The position numbers and the translations under genes were made by a program. Shown here piece after piece: positions 5,547 through 6,147 of a stretch of 6,147 nucleotides of DNA. The DNA is from an uncultured Eubacteriales bacterium (GTDB lineage Bacteria; Bacillota; Clostridia; Oscillospirales; Acutalibacteraceae). Numbering within the stretch: the stretch's first letter is position 1; every line of letters begins with the position of its first letter. The notes under the pieces are model-generated. The model was not told where the DNA came from, searched no databases, and saw only the letters and a program-made list of their open reading frames with translations. Where the stretch lies: the NCBI GenBank assembly GCA_934501135.1, contig CAKSUE010000046.1, forward strand, positions 1 to 6,147, read 5' to 3'.

Positions 5547-5883
5547 AATAACTACCTCATTTCAAAAAAGTTCTTTTTTAGTTAAAAATTAATTCGCAAA
5601 AATACAAAAATAAGTTTTAATTCGATATGTCCATATATATATACTACATAAATATATAAAATTTTGCAAGCACAAAAACAGCAAAAAAACTATTTTTCGA
5701 AAAAAATATTGGCTTCCCTACAAAATTTTTGCAATTATTTTGTCAATTTTGTGGTTTTTTGTCTAATTGCACAATCATTTATCATACACAATATAAATTG
5801 CACCTTGAAATTATGAATAAAAAATAAACTATCCCTAAACAATTAATAACTTTTTGTTTCTATTTTATTATTTCAAAAGCCCA
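5547..5883. other. 337-bp very AT-rich intergenic region with phased A/T-tracts
   Basis: No plausible gene is seen here on either strand. It contains the regulator's promoter, a leader of about 88 nt, and a series of A/T-tracts centred near 5676, 5686, 5695, 5703, 5728, 5740, 5749 and 5758. Most are 8-12 bp apart, close to the helical repeat, which suggests intrinsic curvature or an extended UP-like element upstream of the promoter. Short repeated words include AATTGCAC (5765-5772, 5796-5803) and TTAATTCG (5589-5596, 5617-5624). I found no convincing terminator after the RsuA-type gene, only weak AT-rich hairpins. Confidence 0.6.
5641..5669 (-). promoter_or_regulatory. Sigma-A-type promoter of the PucR/CdaR-type regulator gene
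   Basis: Minus-strand TTGCAA (5669-5664) and TAGTAT (5646-5641) are separated by exactly 17 bp. The start point is predicted near 5634, giving a leader of about 88 nt before the ATG at 5546. A TA-dinucleotide run follows the -10. An imperfect palindrome ATATGTCCATAT (5625-5636) sits at the predicted start point and could be an operator, though at this AT content it may be chance. Confidence 0.55.
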
Positions 5884-6147
5884 TCATTGAAATATTTTCT
5901 CTATATCTTTTTCGCTAAGTCGTTTGCATTCACCATATTCCAAACTATTATCAAGCTCAAGATTTCCTATCTTTATCCTTTTTAAATAAAGCACTTTCAT
6001 TCCGATACTTATAAACATCTTCTTTATTTGATGAAATTTCCCTTCACATATTCTTATCTCAACTAGCGAATTTACCTCCGATTTTAAAATTTTAAGATCG
6101 GCCGGCAAACAAACTGTTCCATCTTCAAGTTCTATACCCTTATTGAA
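5884..6147 (-). CDS. rsuA: RsuA-type 16S rRNA pseudouridine synthase, C-terminal part only
   Basis: The last 87 residues of a ribosomal small-subunit pseudouridine synthase; the start, the S4-like domain and the catalytic Asp region lie outside the window. The frame is open to the edge and begins FNKGIELEDGTVCLPADLKI, matching the family's F-GI-LDDG...PA-L segment. The later EGKFHQIKKMF resembles the EGK/RFHQVKRM motif that separates RsuA from RluB/E/F, which have REVRR-like residues there. VLYLKRIKIGNLELD and a terminal LSEKDIEKIF complete the usual end, so the C-terminus is intact. A TTG at 6108-6106 within this segment should not be taken as the start. By family the enzyme converts U516 of 16S rRNA to pseudouridine. 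It precedes the regulator gene by 337 bp and has no clear terminator. Confidence 0.88.
   Translation of the reverse strand, partial: FNKGIELEDGTVCLPADLKILKSEVNSLVEIRICEGKFHQIKKMFISIGMKVLYLKRIKIGNLELDNSLEYGECKRLSEKDIEKIFQ

Noticed and set aside
5561..5583. A6/T6 inverted repeat (AAAAAAG/CTTTTTT) before the regulator start as a terminator or riboswitch element
   Set aside because: Almost all A-U pairs with a 2-nt loop, so unstable. No known riboswitch core is visible in the 88-nt leader.
5741..5746. Consensus TTGACA on the minus strand as a second promoter for the regulator
   Set aside because: No acceptable -10 at 16-18 bp; the best is TGTAGG or TTGTAG.
5884..6108. Separate 74-residue protein starting at TTG 6108
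   Set aside because: The frame continues to the window edge with RsuA-like residues before this codon, so it is an internal Leu of a truncated gene.

Overview
The window is AT-rich, low-GC Firmicute DNA. Codon use, strong AGGAGG-type ribosome binding sites and gene content all suggest an anaerobic member of the Clostridia, possibly Lachnospiraceae; the genus cannot be read from the sequence. Every gene I can support lies on the minus strand, so biological order runs from high to low coordinates.

Layout in transcription order: the 3' end of an RsuA-type pseudouridine synthase gene (6147-5884, truncated by the window edge); a 337-bp very AT-rich intergenic region with near-helically phased A-tracts and a good sigma-A promoter (5669-5641); a PucR/CdaR-type regulator (5546-4461); a 104-bp gap with a candidate promoter and two competing inverted repeats; then a compact cell-wall operon. 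The operon is ftsE (4356-3631), ftsX (3650-2748, overlapping ftsE by 20 nt), a secreted coiled-coil M23 peptidase (2758-1547, TTG start, overlapping ftsX by 11 nt), and a membrane-anchored PDZ/S41 peptidase-like protein (1461-148). It ends at an intrinsic terminator (99-71). A second, GC-rich hairpin at 39-66 looks like a terminator for a plus-strand gene lying left of the window.

How the genes probably work together: FtsE (ATPase) and FtsX (four-helix membrane partner with a large extracellular loop) form the FtsEX complex, which transmits ATP hydrolysis across the membrane to a coiled-coil murein hydrolase. The next gene encodes just such a protein, with a complete M23 (LytM-type) active site, so the presumed FtsEX effector is itself an enzyme rather than a degenerate activator like EnvC. 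The last gene is a carboxy-terminal-processing (S41) family protein. Members of that family control murein hydrolases by proteolysis in other bacteria. Here its active site is abnormal: the nucleophile position reads Gly and the oxyanion-loop NPGG reads NFIG, although the catalytic Lys is kept. That makes it a candidate pseudoprotease or shifted-nucleophile variant, and it is the most interesting observation in the window.
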